Counted from the first letter of the stretch, positions 36,128-47,694 are shown. The stretch: DNA of 64,000 nucleotides from Ursus arctos (GCF_023065955.2 NW_026622986.1:20795848-20859847); one strand, 5' to 3'. The notes: a model not told the origin generated them from the letters alone. Numbers and translations are program-made.

Positions 36128-36300
36128 CTACTGCCCAGTATGGTGGCCATTAGCCCTAAGTGTCTATTGTACGCTTGAAATGAGGCCAGTCTGAATTGTG
36201 CTCTAAATACAAAATACACACTAGATTTTGAAAATTTTTACTTTTAAAAAACGAATGTAAAAATATCCCATACATTTTATACTGATTAATCTTCCCTAAA
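36128..36300. mobile_element. hAT-like fossil, partial
   Basis: 'ctgcccagtatggtggccat', 'tacgcttgaaatgaggccag' and 'tctgaattgtgctctaaata' are the inverse of blocks in the element at 5273-5603. This copy has only one end. Confidence 0.6.
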
Positions 36301-36454
36301 AATGTTTTGGATATATTGGGTTCAATAAGATATATTCATAAAGTCAATGTCACCTGTTTCTTTTTATTTTTTTTAGTGTGGCCCCATAAAGTAACCAATG
36401 GCATTTCTATTGGAGTGCCTGGGCTAGAATCCAGGTCACATACGGAGCCCCGGA

Positions 36455-36700
36455 ACTGTTCATCCAGATTCTGTTTGAAGACCTTCAGTGACAGGGAACT
36501 TACTCCTAAGCAGACTATCCTATTTGAGACAGCACAACTCTTACATTTTTACTGGTCTTAGTGTTAACCTTGGGGCCTTGAAGGATATATTCATCCTCTG
36601 CCACAAGACAGACTTGCAAGATGAACAGTAATGTCTACCACTACCCTGTGGTCTTCTCCCACTTGGGTTAAGCATCTCCTCCTCCAGCACCCCTTACTTA
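36455..36700 (+). mobile_element. CR1/L3-like LINE fossil
   Basis: 'tctgtttgaagaccttcagt' followed by 'gacagggaacttactcctaa' resembles the conserved 3' segment of mammalian CR1/L3 LINEs. The family call is from memory. Confidence 0.45.
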
Positions 36701-36879
36701 TTGAGAGATATGCTTTGTAGCCAGGAATAAGGCAAAATATCTTTTCAGGCTCCAAGAATCTTTCTTCAGCATGGTTTCTTGGGAAATCTCTCCTTTAAAT
36801 GCCTAATATACTGCTTTTATTAGATAATTAGTTACTACCGTGGGAACAAGAAGTCACTGCTTTTAATAGCTAGTGGTTA

Positions 36880-37035
36880 GGAAGCAATTCCTATGAGCCA
36901 CACTATGTTCTAAACATTTTCCATTTTGTAAGTCATTGAATCCTTGCAAAACCATGGTGCAGGTAACATTATGCTCGCCATTTTATAAACAGGGAAACTA
37001 AAAACACAGAATAATGAAGTAGCTTCCAGGAGGGG
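36880..37035 (-). mobile_element. MIR fossil
   Basis: 'gtcattgaatccttgcaaaa', 'cgccattttataaacaggga' and 'aactaaaaacacagaataat' match the reverse complement of MIR. Confidence 0.7.
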
Positions 37036-37075
37036 CAGGGGGCTTTCACTTGTGCTTTTATAATCACTGCTACTT

Positions 37076-37218
37076 CTTTTTTCTTTTTCTTTTTTTTAAG
37101 TAGGCTCCACACCCAGCATGGAGCCCAAAGTGGGGTATGAACTCAACACCCCAAGATCAAGACCTGAGCTGAGATCAAGAGCCGGATGCTTAACTGACTG
37201 AGCCACCCAGGTGCCCCA
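37076..37218 (-). mobile_element. Carnivore SINE, short type
   Basis: The body ends on plus with 'gactgagccacccaggtgcc'. A perfect 17-base target duplication (tataatcactgctactt) lies at 37059-37075 and 37219-37235. It is 1.0 kb downstream of the exon 1 donor. Confidence 0.95.
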
Positions 37219-38229
37219 TATAATCACTGCTACTTAATGCTCATTATGATTTAATGTTTTCTGTGGTCAGAAAACCTCTCTGGAAGTCTCCTGGTGGTCG
37301 GCGTTTCTGTGTTATTAGCGTGCTCCCAGTCCTGCCCCCGCCATTACATAGAGAGCATGGAGTGACGTTGGCACAGACTGCACACAGATGACCTGTGCTG
37401 ATTTGGGAGAAAAGAAGGGGGATCAGGAACCAAAAGTTCAAAGTTGAGATCCCTTCAATCTCATTTCAAAAGGGAATGAAAATTCTAACAGGTACTCTCC
37501 TTCTGAAGTTTAAGCAGGTTGAGTCTAGAGAACTAGAAAAGAGAGACTCGACAATGTCTTTGAGAATCGAAAAGCTGTGAATCTGTTCCTCCTGAGTGAT
37601 CACCAGTTTCGGGGCAGGGGGTGGGGGGGGAAGAGGAAGAAAACAATTGTAAATCAGTTTGAACAACTTAGAATACCGATAAGGATGAACTTTGTAGTTG
37701 TAAAAAATTATGGATGATTAAAAGATTTGTTCACAGAAAAAGACGCATTGTGAAAATCTCATGGAATCCATCTTTGGAGGATGATTTATGATCCTTTCCT
37801 TAGAACCACAGTGAAGAAAGACAGCAATGCCTCCCTCCTTTTGGCCAAAAACATTCAGAAGATATTTCTTGGTGGTTAGACAGGAGTATTGGTGAATTGA
37901 AAACCAGAACACACAAACTACAGAGGAAATGCCTCTAAGAACAGAGGGGGGAAGGAACGATGGGACATGAGAGAAGTCAGGAGGAGACAGGGGTTCTGTG
38001 GGGCTGGGGGCCAGGCAGCACCTCTGGCCTGAGAGGCAGCCTCCCTACTCCCAGTCCCTGGCTTCCAGGAGGAGGCAACGGGTTTCCTGCAGAGCTGGTG
38101 GTGCAGGGGACTTTTGCTTTCCTCCTCACCACAGGTATTGAAAGGAATCCATTAACCTTGACCCAAAAGGGAAGGTGTGCGCTCGCCCCCAGGCCCCAAA
38201 TCAGAAAGCTTCTGTTTCAGTCAACTTAC

Positions 38230-38290
38230 CCAACAGCTGTACAGCAACCGGAATGAGAGAGAGGAAAACCAGGAGCAGGGACGGCCTCAT
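38230..38290 (-). CDS. MRC1: MRC1 exon 1: start codon and signal peptide
   Basis: This is the first coding exon of the macrophage mannose receptor (CD206), a type I membrane receptor that takes up mannose-, fucose- and sulfated-GalNAc-bearing glycoproteins. The ATG is at 38290-38288. It opens 20 residues (MRPSLLLVFLSLIPVAVQLL) that form a typical signal peptide: an Arg near the start, a Leu/Val/Phe core and small residues near the end. The exon ends in one base of a split Asp codon at 38230, followed by a consensus GTAAGT donor (phase 1). The start context has a purine (G) at -3. Human MRC1 begins with a very similar Leu-rich leader of the same length. No ATG lies in the roughly 115 bases upstream on the sense strand, which supports this start. 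The frame joins directly to exon 2. Confidence 0.95.
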
Positions 38291-38405
38291 GTCCCAGAGT
38301 TTATCCTTCGCTTGCACTGATGGAGAGGAGGGGGTAAGAAGGAACCAAAACAATGCAGGCACCCAATCACCCCTTCCCTTACTCTGTTCTCAGAGCTGCC
38401 CTGCT
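38291..38405 (-). other. MRC1: Putative MRC1 5' untranslated leader
   Basis: These bases lie between the ATG and the position expected for transcription start if the TTTAAAA box is used. No ATG occurs on the sense strand in this stretch, so initiation should be at 38290. The right end is an estimate from TATA spacing. Confidence 0.4.
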
Positions 38406-38620
38406 GAAAAGAGGTGTGGAGGAAGCTCTCACTTTTAAAGAGCTTCTGAAATTAGGGAAAACCTCCAATAAGGAGATATCCTGTCACATGAGGGTAGTTG
38501 GAAAAACAGGAATTCAAAGTTACAACTTTGCTTTGTAAGCTAACTTCTGAGAAGAGCAGACACAGAGGAAGGGAAGAAAGGGACACATGTGGGAGAGGGG
38601 TGAGGAAGGGGGGGTGGCAA
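38406..38620 (-). promoter_or_regulatory. MRC1: Putative MRC1 proximal promoter
   Basis: Upstream of the MRC1 start codon is a TATA-like TTTAAAA on the minus strand (38433-38439), about 145 bases from the ATG. This would predict a start of transcription near 38405 and a 5'UTR of about 115 bases. GGAA purine motifs of PU.1/Ets type lie at 38419-38425, 38564-38573 and 38601-38610, read on the plus strand. A GTCACATG E-box of USF type lies at 38483-38490. PU.1 and USF are known regulators of the rodent mannose receptor promoter; whether these particular sites are used is inference. The interval holds no recognisable repeat, which fits a preserved promoter. The transcription start has not been measured. 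Confidence 0.5.
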
Positions 38621-39235
38621 AAGGGTGATAGTGAGAAACGCAGAACCAGGCTGGCCTGCAGAGAAGGGGAGAAGTGAAACAGCTGTGTGCCTCAGGGCTG
38701 GCTCAGAAGGGGCTGTGTGAAGAGCAAGCAAGAGGCCATTACCTGGGCTGAAAAGCTAGGGTTCCCTCTGGGAAGCAACTGAGCCAACGGTCCCTCAGCA
38801 GACAACCCCAACCTAGAGTGACAGAAATGGCAGGCACTAAAAGGACAGTTTCATGCTGGAAACATTTTCTTAAGGGCTGAAACGGATTCCCCTCATTCTC
38901 TATATTCCGTGCCTGGAGTGTCTTTTTTCCTTTGATTCAAAAGACACAGTTCTCACAGACCATTGTTCCTTTAACCAGAAGGAAAGTGAGAGGCTAAACC
39001 TAAGAGGGAATCTCCTCAAGGCTGGGAGGCAGAAAGTTCTAGAAGGCTTTCTCTAGAAAGTTCTCCAGAAAAACAGAGAAAACTGTGACAAAAGATCCTT
39101 GAAGCCCAGCCTCAACCATTCTGGTCCTCTTCGACTTCGGAAAGGTCCTCTTAGAAGAGAAAATCTGCTCATTTGGTCACAAGGATGTATATTCATTACA
39201 TGATGGGTAGAATTGTTTCCTTAAAAACAAAGATG

Positions 39236-39390
39236 GGAGCACCTGGATGGCTCAACTGGTTAAGCACCTGATTCTAGATCTCAGCTCAGGTGTTGATCTC
39301 AGGGTTGTGAGTTCAAGCCCCACACTGGGCTCCATGCTGTGCATGGAGCCTACTTAAAAAATAATGATAATTTTAAAAATAAATAAAAAT
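39236..39390 (+). mobile_element. Carnivore SINE, short type
   Basis: The head is 'gagcacctggatggctcaac', and the copy ends after 'gcatggagcctacttaaaaa' and an A-rich tail. A 13-base target duplication with one mismatch lies at 39223-39235 and 39391-39403. Confidence 0.92.
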
Positions 39391-39587
39391 AAAAACAAAA
39401 ATGTTCATTAAACACAACATTAACCCCTAAACATCTACTTTGCTATTTTTCAGAAGTAAAACATGGATTAAGAATATCTTGATGCAGATATCAGTAATTA
39501 GAGAGCCAACCACACCTAGAATGTTATAAAGATTACCAATTCAAAATGAAACTGCTAGAAACATTGCGTTTTTTGGAAAAAAATTTT

Positions 39588-39783
39588 AAAGATTTTATTT
39601 ATTTATTTGAGAGAGAGTGAGCCAGAGATAGAGCATGAACAGAGGAGGGGGAGGGGCAGAGGGAGAAGGAGAAGCAGGATCTCTGCTGAGCAGGGAGCCC
39701 AAAGCCGGCATGATCTCAGGACCCTGGGATCATGACCTGAGTCAAAGGCAGACACTTAACAGACTGAGCCATCCAGGTGCCCC
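39588..39783 (-). mobile_element. Carnivore SINE
   Basis: The plus strand reads 'gattttatttatttatttga' through 'gactgagccatccaggtgcc'. The flanks resemble each other (tttttggaa... / tttttgaaa...) but the duplication is not exact. Ends are approximate. Confidence 0.9.
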
Positions 39784-40073
39784 TCTTTTTGAAATTTTAA
39801 ATAAGTAAATTATCATCAAGTGGAAAGCCCTATGACTGACCATTTTTGTGAAAATTATAAAAGTTATAAACTGCTTCCTAGGAAGAAATGTGATATACTC
39901 CGCTTACTGATTTTTTTAAACATTCTAAATTTAAGATTATTCAGACAGGTTGCAAAAGGTGGTAGAAATGTAGGACACAGGACAAAAGTTTGATTTTTTT
40001 TTGTTTTTGTATTTGTTTTTTTCATTAAGTTAAGACTTGACTGACAAAAAAAGTTGGTTATGAAACAGATGAA

Positions 40074-40265
40074 GTGTGCCTGGGTGGCTCAGCCGTTAAG
40101 TGTCTGTCTTTAGCTCAGGTCATGATCCCAGGGTCCTGGGATCCAGCCCCACGTTGGGCTCCCTGCTCAGCAGGGAGCCTGCTTCTCCCTCTCCTGCTTC
40201 CCCTTCTTGTGTTCTCTCTTGCTGTCTCTCTGTCAAATAAATAAATAAAATCTTAAAAAAGAAAA
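40074..40265 (+). mobile_element. Carnivore SINE
   Basis: The head is 'tgcctgggtggctcagccgt' and the tail is 'aaataaataaataaaatctt'. A 12-base target duplication (gaaacagatgaa) lies at 40062-40073 and 40266-40277. Confidence 0.94.
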
Positions 40266-40569
40266 GAAACAGATGAAACAAAATGTTTGTTTCTGAAACA
40301 CTGTTTCACTGATTTATCACACACAAAAAAAAGATATTTTAAATGAGTCATTCATGGCCTTTAAATGTAAATAATTTACATAAATTCAAAACATTTTGCC
40401 TAATTTGGATTTATATCAATTTCAGAAGCAAAGAAAATGTAATTGTATTCTCTCTACACTCACCCTCAGGGTTTTTTGAATTATACAAATGTGTCACATG
40501 GCCAACCAAGATCAGTGGTAAATCTGTGACTTTGAAACAAAAGGAAGCCAACTGTCCCACAAAGAATTT

Positions 40570-40764
40570 TTTTTAAAGATTTTATTTATTTATTTTGACA
40601 GAGAGACAGCCAGCGAGAGAGGGAACACAAGCAGGGGCAGTGGGAGAGGAAGAAGCAGGCTCCTAGTGGAGCAGGGAGCCCGATGCGGGGCTCGATCCCA
40701 GGACTCTGGGATCACGCCCTGAGCCGAAGGCAGACGCTCAACGACTGCGCTACCCAGGCGCCCC
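40570..40764 (-). mobile_element. Carnivore SINE, young type
   Basis: The plus strand carries 'gacagagagacagccagcga' and ends 'gctacccaggcgcccc'. A perfect 16-base target duplication (gtcccacaaagaattt) lies at 40554-40569 and 40765-40780. Confidence 0.96.
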
Positions 40765-40855
40765 GTCCCACAAAGAATTTACCCCAAGGCCTTGACCTTA
40801 TTGAAACAAAAATATATCAGGCTAGAAAGGGTGGACAGGCAAAAAAGAAATCCAA

Positions 40856-43315
40856 CTTTTGGGAGAGTGACATCACAGAAGATGATGGAATAGGAAGATG
40901 TAGGTATCCATCATTTCATCTAAACAACTATTGAACTGGCAGGAGCTGTCTGAATTAACTATTTTGGAACTCTGAACTCTAGTAGAAACCTTGAAACACC
41001 CAGTGGAGAGTTGGTAAATTTCAATGAATTTCAACATTTTCCTTATGGTAAGGGCTACCATCCTCCTTCCCCAGTCTTTGTGGCTGTCAGTGAAAGGGCA
41101 CCAGACTGTTTCTGGCGCAGCTTGCTAGACCCAGTGTGGACGGTAAGGACCCTGTCCTTCAAAATATAGGAGTTGTGGGTTCTGAATCCTGACAACTGCT
41201 TTTAATTGCTTTCAACACTTTTATTCAACATAGTACCAGAAGTTCTAGCTTGAGCAATTAGTCAAGAAAAAAAAAAAACAGTTAAAAGTATCAAAGTGGA
41301 AAAGAAGTAAAAGTATCTCTCAAGAAGAAGTAAAGTTATCTCTTTTCACAGATGGCATGATTTTATATGTGAAAAACCCTAAAACTTCCACCAAAAAAAA
41401 AAATTGTTAGAGCTAATAAACAAATGAAACACAGTTGAAAGATACAAAATCAAAACACAAAATCAGTTGCATTTCTACATACTAGTAATGAAAAATCTGA
41501 AAAGGAAATTAAGAAAACATTTCCATTTGCAATAGCATCAAAAGAATAAAAATACTTAAGAATAAGTTTAACCAAGGAGGCAAAAGACTTATACAACGAA
41601 AGCTACAAAACATTGCTGAAAGAAATTAAGACCTAAATAAATGGGAAGATATCCCATGTTCACAGAATGGAAGACTTATCATTAAGCTGATAGTACTATC
41701 CATAGAGTTCTATAGATTCAATGCAATTTCTATAAAAATCCCAATTTTTTGCAGAAATTAAAAAAAAACCATCATAAAAATCACATGAAATCTCAAGAGA
41801 TACCACATAGGCAAAATAATCTTGAAAAAGAATACAGTTGGAGAACTCAATTCATACTTCCTGATTTCAAAATTTACCACAAATCTACAGTAATCAAAAT
41901 AGTGTGATGCTGGCATAGGGGAAACAAAAGACCAATAGAATAGAATAGAAAGCCCAGGAATAAATTCTCACATATGTGGTCAATTGATTTTTCACAAGGG
42001 TGCTAAGACCATTCAATGAAGAAAGAACAGTATTTTCAACAAATGGTGCTGGGAAAACTGGATATCCACATACGCAAGAATGAAATGGGGCTTTTGCTTA
42101 TATCGTGTACAAAAATTAACTCAAAATGGATGAAAACCCTAATTTAAGAGCTAAAACTATAAAACTTTTAGAAGAAAACATCAGGAAAAATCTTCATGCC
42201 ATTGGATTCAACAACGAGTTGGGGGGGGTGGATATGACACCAAGCACAGACAATGAAAGAAAAAATAGATAAATTGGGCTTCGCCAAAATTTTAAAAATC
42301 TGTACATCAAAGGATACAATCAAAAGAGTGAAAAGACAATCTAGAGAATGGGAGAAAATATTTGCAAATCATATATCTGGTAAAGGATTAATACCTATAA
42401 TATATTAAGAAGTACAATTCAATAGCAACAACAACACAATCAATTTGAAAAATGACGAGCTTGAGCAGACATTTCTCCAAAGAAGACACACAAATAGCCA
42501 ATAAGCACATGAAAAGATGTTCAACATCACTAGTCATTAGGGAAGTACAAACAACACCACCACGGCATATCACTTCACACCCACTGGGATGGCTACTATC
42601 AGAAAACAAAAACAGAAAATAAAAAGCATTGGTGAGGATATGGAGAAATGGGACCCCTTGTGCACTGCTGGAGGGAGTGTAAAATGATATAGCCACTGTG
42701 GAAAATAGTCTGGCCATTCCTCAAAAAGTTAAACATATCATTGTCATATACTCCAGCAATTCCACTTGTAAGTATATACCCAAAGAACTGAAAACAAAGA
42801 CTAAAACAGATATTTGTACACCAATGTTCATAGCAGCATTATTCATACTAGCTAAAAGATAGAAGTAACCCAAATGTCTATCAGCAGATGAATGGATAAA
42901 CATAATGTGGTGTTTGTCACACACACACAATGGAATATCATTCAGTCATAAAAAGGAATCTGATACCTGCCACAACATGTACAACCTTGAAAACATTATA
43001 CTAAGTGAAATAATCCAGGCACAAAAGGGCACATATTGTATGATTCCACTTATATGATGTATGTAGAATAGACAAATTTATAGAGACAGAAAGAATAGAG
43101 GCTACCAGGGACTGGTGGGGACGGGAGAGTGAATGTTATTGTTTTGTGGGTACAGAGTTTCTGTTTGAGATGACGAAATGTTCTAAAAATAGGTAGTGGT
43201 GATAGTTATACAACATTGTGAACATACTTAAAGCTACTGAATTGTACACATAAAAACGGTTAAAGTGGGAAATTTTATGTTACGTATATTTTACTACATC
43301 AAAATAAAATCTATT
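40856..43315 (+). mobile_element. L1 with 5' end joined to ORF2 3' end (internally deleted)
   Basis: The first 300 bases ('gtgacatcacagaagatgat', 'ggaataggaagatgtagg') resemble an L1 5' end. From about 41210 the sequence is late ORF2 ('cacttttattcaacatagta') and continues in order to an old L1 3' end near 43315. ORF1 and most of ORF2 are missing. All frames are broken. Whether the two parts were one insertion is inference. Confidence 0.7.
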
Positions 43316-45404
43316 ACCATATTCTTCTGCTAAGTTTTGGTTCTGGTTTTTGCTTAGCTGTTGATGATGGTGGTAGCTTTTAACTAGCACTTCTTTCAAG
43401 CTAATGAAGTATTTCTATAAAATTAAGAAAATCCTTACTTTTTTCATTGGCAAGATAATTGCCGAACTATTTCATTTCCTCCTAGACATTCTCTTTCTGA
43501 AGCATCACGTACTTCATACCCACTCAAGTCCATAAAAGATTAACTTGGTGACTCTTTGCTCTGAAACAGTTCCAAGAAAATTAGCTCAACACATTTCTGT
43601 GACCTGTTCTATCATTTCTCGTGGTTAAAACTGGTGACTAATTCAGAAGTTCATTTTGTTTAAGCAAGCCTGTCTTTTGATGGGCAAATTTGCTCAAGTG
43701 GTATCACAATAATTATGACCCAGAAAAAAAAGAAGATATAATTATGCAGCTAAGTATAAAAACTTAAAAATTTAAAGGATGGAATACTGTTTCCTTATGT
43801 TCTTATTCCTCACATTTTCCAAACCTTACCAAAATATGCCAAAACACGAATAATGCATTTGCAGTTTAATAGAAAACAATTGCCTTGCCACAATAAAAAA
43901 AATCTTTGTATTGGATTATTTACCTAAAATTTGACTTCAATTGTAATTGTCTTCAGATAGAATATTTAGATTGATTGTAATTTACAGGATATATAGGCAG
44001 ACTATTTGAGGGCCTGTGAGTTCTACGGTTCTTTAATTTGTGTTATGTTTTGTTTTGTTTGACACCACACACATCTTTATAATAAGCTTATTTAACTTTG
44101 CAAAATAATTTAATTAGAATGTTATTTGACCCATTTAATATTTGAAAAAAAAGTTTTAAGAATAAGATTAAAAATGTACGTTATGACCTGAAAATGACCA
44201 AGACTTTATAGTTGGAAGCCAAGACACAAACACATTAGATTTCTTCTCCAGAAATACACAAATATGTAATGTTACCTATAATATTTAGCAATAAAGAATA
44301 TAAATGTTACATCTATTCACTGAAATATTCTGGAAACTCTATTCTCTAAGATACCTAAATCTTAAAAAAAAAAAAAAAGAAATACATTGTAGAGAAAGAA
44401 GGCATTTCTGAAAAATCCATTAATATTTTAATTTCAATGCATGAGAAATTATGAGTTTTTTTAAATAGGCACATCCTGAAAAATTAAGATTTGTATATAT
44501 ATAAATGCAAACTTTCATAGCAAATATTACTATAGTAGATATTATCCGGAACACATATAAAATCATTTTTTTGCTATATTTAAGACTACAGTACTTTTTT
44601 TTAAGATTATTTTTTTAGGACACTTAGTTTACGATAAAATTTAGAGGAAGGTACAGAAATTTTCCCATTTACCCCTGCCCCCACATGTGCATAGCCTCCT
44701 TCATTGTAATTGTCCTCTGTACTCTGCCTGTTCATCTTTTTATATTGTCTCTGTAGTTTTCCCTCTTCTAGAATGTCATGTAGTTTGAATCATGCAGCAT
44801 GCAGCCTTCTCAAACTGGCTTCTTATATTTAGTAATATTCAGATAAGTTTCCTTCATGGCTTTTCATGGCTTGCTAGATCATTTCTTTTTAGTGCTGAAT
44901 AATATTTCATTATCAGAATTACCAGTTTATTAATTTTACCTACCAATTTACCTACAGAAGGACATCCTTCTTGCTTCCAAGCTTTGACAATCATGAATAA
45001 AGCTGCTAAAAATATCCACGTTCAAGCTTTTGTGCTGACGTAAGTTTCCAACTCCTTTGGGTTAATGTCAAGAAGCATGATTGCTGGATGGTATGGCAGA
45101 AGTATGTTTATTTTGTAAGAAACCATCTTTCTGTCTTCCAAAGTGTCTATACCATTTTGTATTCCCACCAGCAATGAATGACAATTTCTTCTGTTCACAT
45201 CCTCCCCAACATTTGGTGTTGCCAGTGTTTTGATTTTGGCCATTCTAATTGAGGTGTAGTAGTATCTCATTGTTGTTTTAATTTGCATTTCCCTGATCAC
45301 ATATGATCTGGAATATCTCTTTGTATGTTAACTTGCCATCTGTGAGGTGTCTATTCATTTGGTGAGGTCCTTTTCCGGTTTTAAATTGGGCTGCTTGTTT
45401 TCTT

Positions 45405-45628
45405 TTTTTTTTTTTTAATTTAAATTCAATTAGCCAACATATAGTACATCATTAGTTTTTGATACAATGTTCAGTGATTCATTAGTTGCATATAACACCT
45501 AGCGCTCATCACATCACATGCCCTCCTTACTGCCCATCACCCAGTTACCCCATCCCCCCACCTACCTCCCTTTCCGCGACCCTGTTTGTTTCCTGGAGTA
45601 GAGTCTCTCATGGTTTGTTTCCAGGGTC
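45405..45628 (-). mobile_element. Younger L1 3' end inserted in older L1
   Basis: The plus strand starts with a T run, then 'caattagccaacatatagta' and 'gtagagtctctcatggtttg'. A 12-base target duplication (gcttgttttctt) lies at 45393-45404 and 45629-45640, with the host L1 continuing on both sides. Confidence 0.88.
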
Positions 45629-46084
45629 GCTTGTTTTCTTAGTGTTGAGTTTAAAGAGTTCTTTGTATATTTTGGATAACAGTCTTTATCAGATATGACT
45701 TTTGCAATCATTTTTTTCCAGTCTGTGGTTTGTCTTCTAATTTTGATATTGTCTTTCACAAAGCAGAGGCTTTTTAATTTAATGAAGTCAAGTTCATCAA
45801 TTATTTCTGTATGGATCATGTCTTTGGTGTTATACCTAAAAAGGCATCACTATACCCAAGGTTACCTAGGTTTTCTACTATGTTATATTCTAGGAGTTTT
45901 ACAGTTTCATATTTACCATTTAGATCTATGATCCATCTTGACTTAATTGTTGTGAACGGTGTAAGGTCTATATAAGATTAATGTTTCTTGCATGTAGATA
46001 TCTAGTAGTTCCAACACCATTTGTTGAAAAGACTGTCTTTTCTCCATTTTATTAATTTAGTTCTTTTTCAAAGATCTGGGTTTT

Positions 46085-46757
46085 TGTTTTTTTTTTGATG
46101 TAATGTTCCATGATTCATTATTTGCATATAACACCCAGTGCACCATGCAATACGTGCCCTCCTTAATACCCATCACCGGCCTATCCCAATCCCCCACCCC
46201 CCTCCCCTCTGAAGCCCTCAGTTTGTTTCCCAGAGTCCACAATCTCTCATGGTTCATTTCCCCTTCTGTTTACCCCCCTCATTCTTCCCTTCTTTCTCCT
46301 ACCAATTTTCCTATTTCTTATGTTCCATAAATGAGTGAAACCATATAATTCTTTCTCTGCTTGACTTATTTCGCTTAGCATTATCTCCTCCAGTGCCGTC
46401 CATGTTGCTGCAAATGTTGTGTAATTGTTCTTTCTGATGGCTGAGTAATATTCCATTGTATATATGGACCACATCTTCTTAATCCAGTCATCTGTTGAAG
46501 GGCATCTCGGCTCCTTCCACAATTTAGCTATTGTGGACAATGCTGCTATGAACATTGGGGTGCATATGGCCCTTCTCTGTATCTTTGGGGTAAACACCCA
46601 GTAGTGCAATGGCTGGGTCATAGGGTAGCTCTATTGTTAACTTTTTAAGGGACCTCTACAATGTTTTCCAAAGTGGCTGTACCAACTTGCATTCCCACCA
46701 ACAGTGTAAGAGGGATCCCCTTTCTCCACATCCTCTCCAACATTTGTTGTTTCCTGC
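46085..46757 (-). mobile_element. Younger L1 3' end inserted in older L1
   Basis: The plus strand starts with a T run and 'gcatataacacccagtgcac' (3'UTR), then the end of ORF2 ('ccattgtatatatggaccac', 'cattcccaccaacagtgtaa'). The older L1 resumes at about 46758 with 'ttgactatttatgtgggttt'. No exact target duplication was found. Confidence 0.8.
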
Positions 46758-47593
46758 CTTATCAATTTGTTGACTATTTATGTGGGTTTATTTCTGGTCT
46801 CTCTTCTGTTCTGTTGATCTGTTTGTCTATTATTTTGTCAATACCATATTATAGCTTTATAGTAACTCTGGAAGTCAGGCAGTATCAATTCTCCAACACT
46901 GCTCTTCTCCTTCAGTATGGTATTGTCTATTCTGAACATTTTCTCTCTCCATATGAACTTTAGAATCAGTTTGTCAATATCCACAAAATAACTTTCGAAA
47001 ACTTTCATTGGGATTGCACTGAATCTCTTGATCAAGTTGTGAAGAACTGACATCTTGACAGTATTGAGACTTCCTAGCTATGAACATGAAATATCTCTCC
47101 ATTTATTTAGTTCTCCTTTGATATTTTTTATCGTAACTTTGTAGTTTGGTTGTTAGTGTTGTTGAGTTCAACCATGTCCTTACTCTGCCTGCTGGAACTG
47201 TCCATCTCTGAACAGTGGTGTTGAAGTCTCACTATAAAAGGAGATTCATCTATTTCTCTTTGCAGTTCTATCAGTTTTTGACTCATGTAGTGTGATGCTC
47301 TGTTTTTAGGTTGCATACATGTTAAAAATTGTTATGTCTCCTTAAGAAACCCACCCCTTTATCATTATGGAATACCTTCCTTAATCCTGATAACTTTCCT
47401 TACTTTGCAGTCTTCTCTTTCTGAAATTAATATAGCTACTGCTGCCTTTTGTTGTTGTTGTTAGCATAAACATAGTATATTTTTCTCCATCCATTTACTT
47501 TCAATCTATATGTGTCCCTATATTTAAAATGGGTTTCTTATAGATCAGAGAACTTGGTCAGATTTTTTGATCCACTCTAACAATCTCCATCTT

Positions 47594-47655
47594 TTTTTTT
47601 TTTTTGGAGATTTTGTTTATTTATTTGAGAGAAAGAGAGCGCACGCGTGCGCGCA

Positions 47656-47694
<39 letters not shown>

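Larger units (their letters stand above)
27389..38229 (-). other. MRC1: MRC1 intron 1
   Basis: This 10.84 kb first intron carries four SINEs, a cluster of at least four MIR fossils at 32940-34915, an L2 3' end, a CR1/L3-like piece, a hAT-like fossil and a compound GATA/GGAT microsatellite. The stretch 31740-32260 is richer in GC than its surroundings and unidentified. The stretches 28016-28900 and 35830-36120 show nothing I can name beyond an A-rich tract. Confidence 0.85.

Noticed and set aside
38540..38731. Open frame of 63 codons on the minus strand upstream of MRC1 as an alternative first exon
   Set aside because: It has no signal peptide or domain, and no splice donor linking it in frame to exon 2 could be supported.
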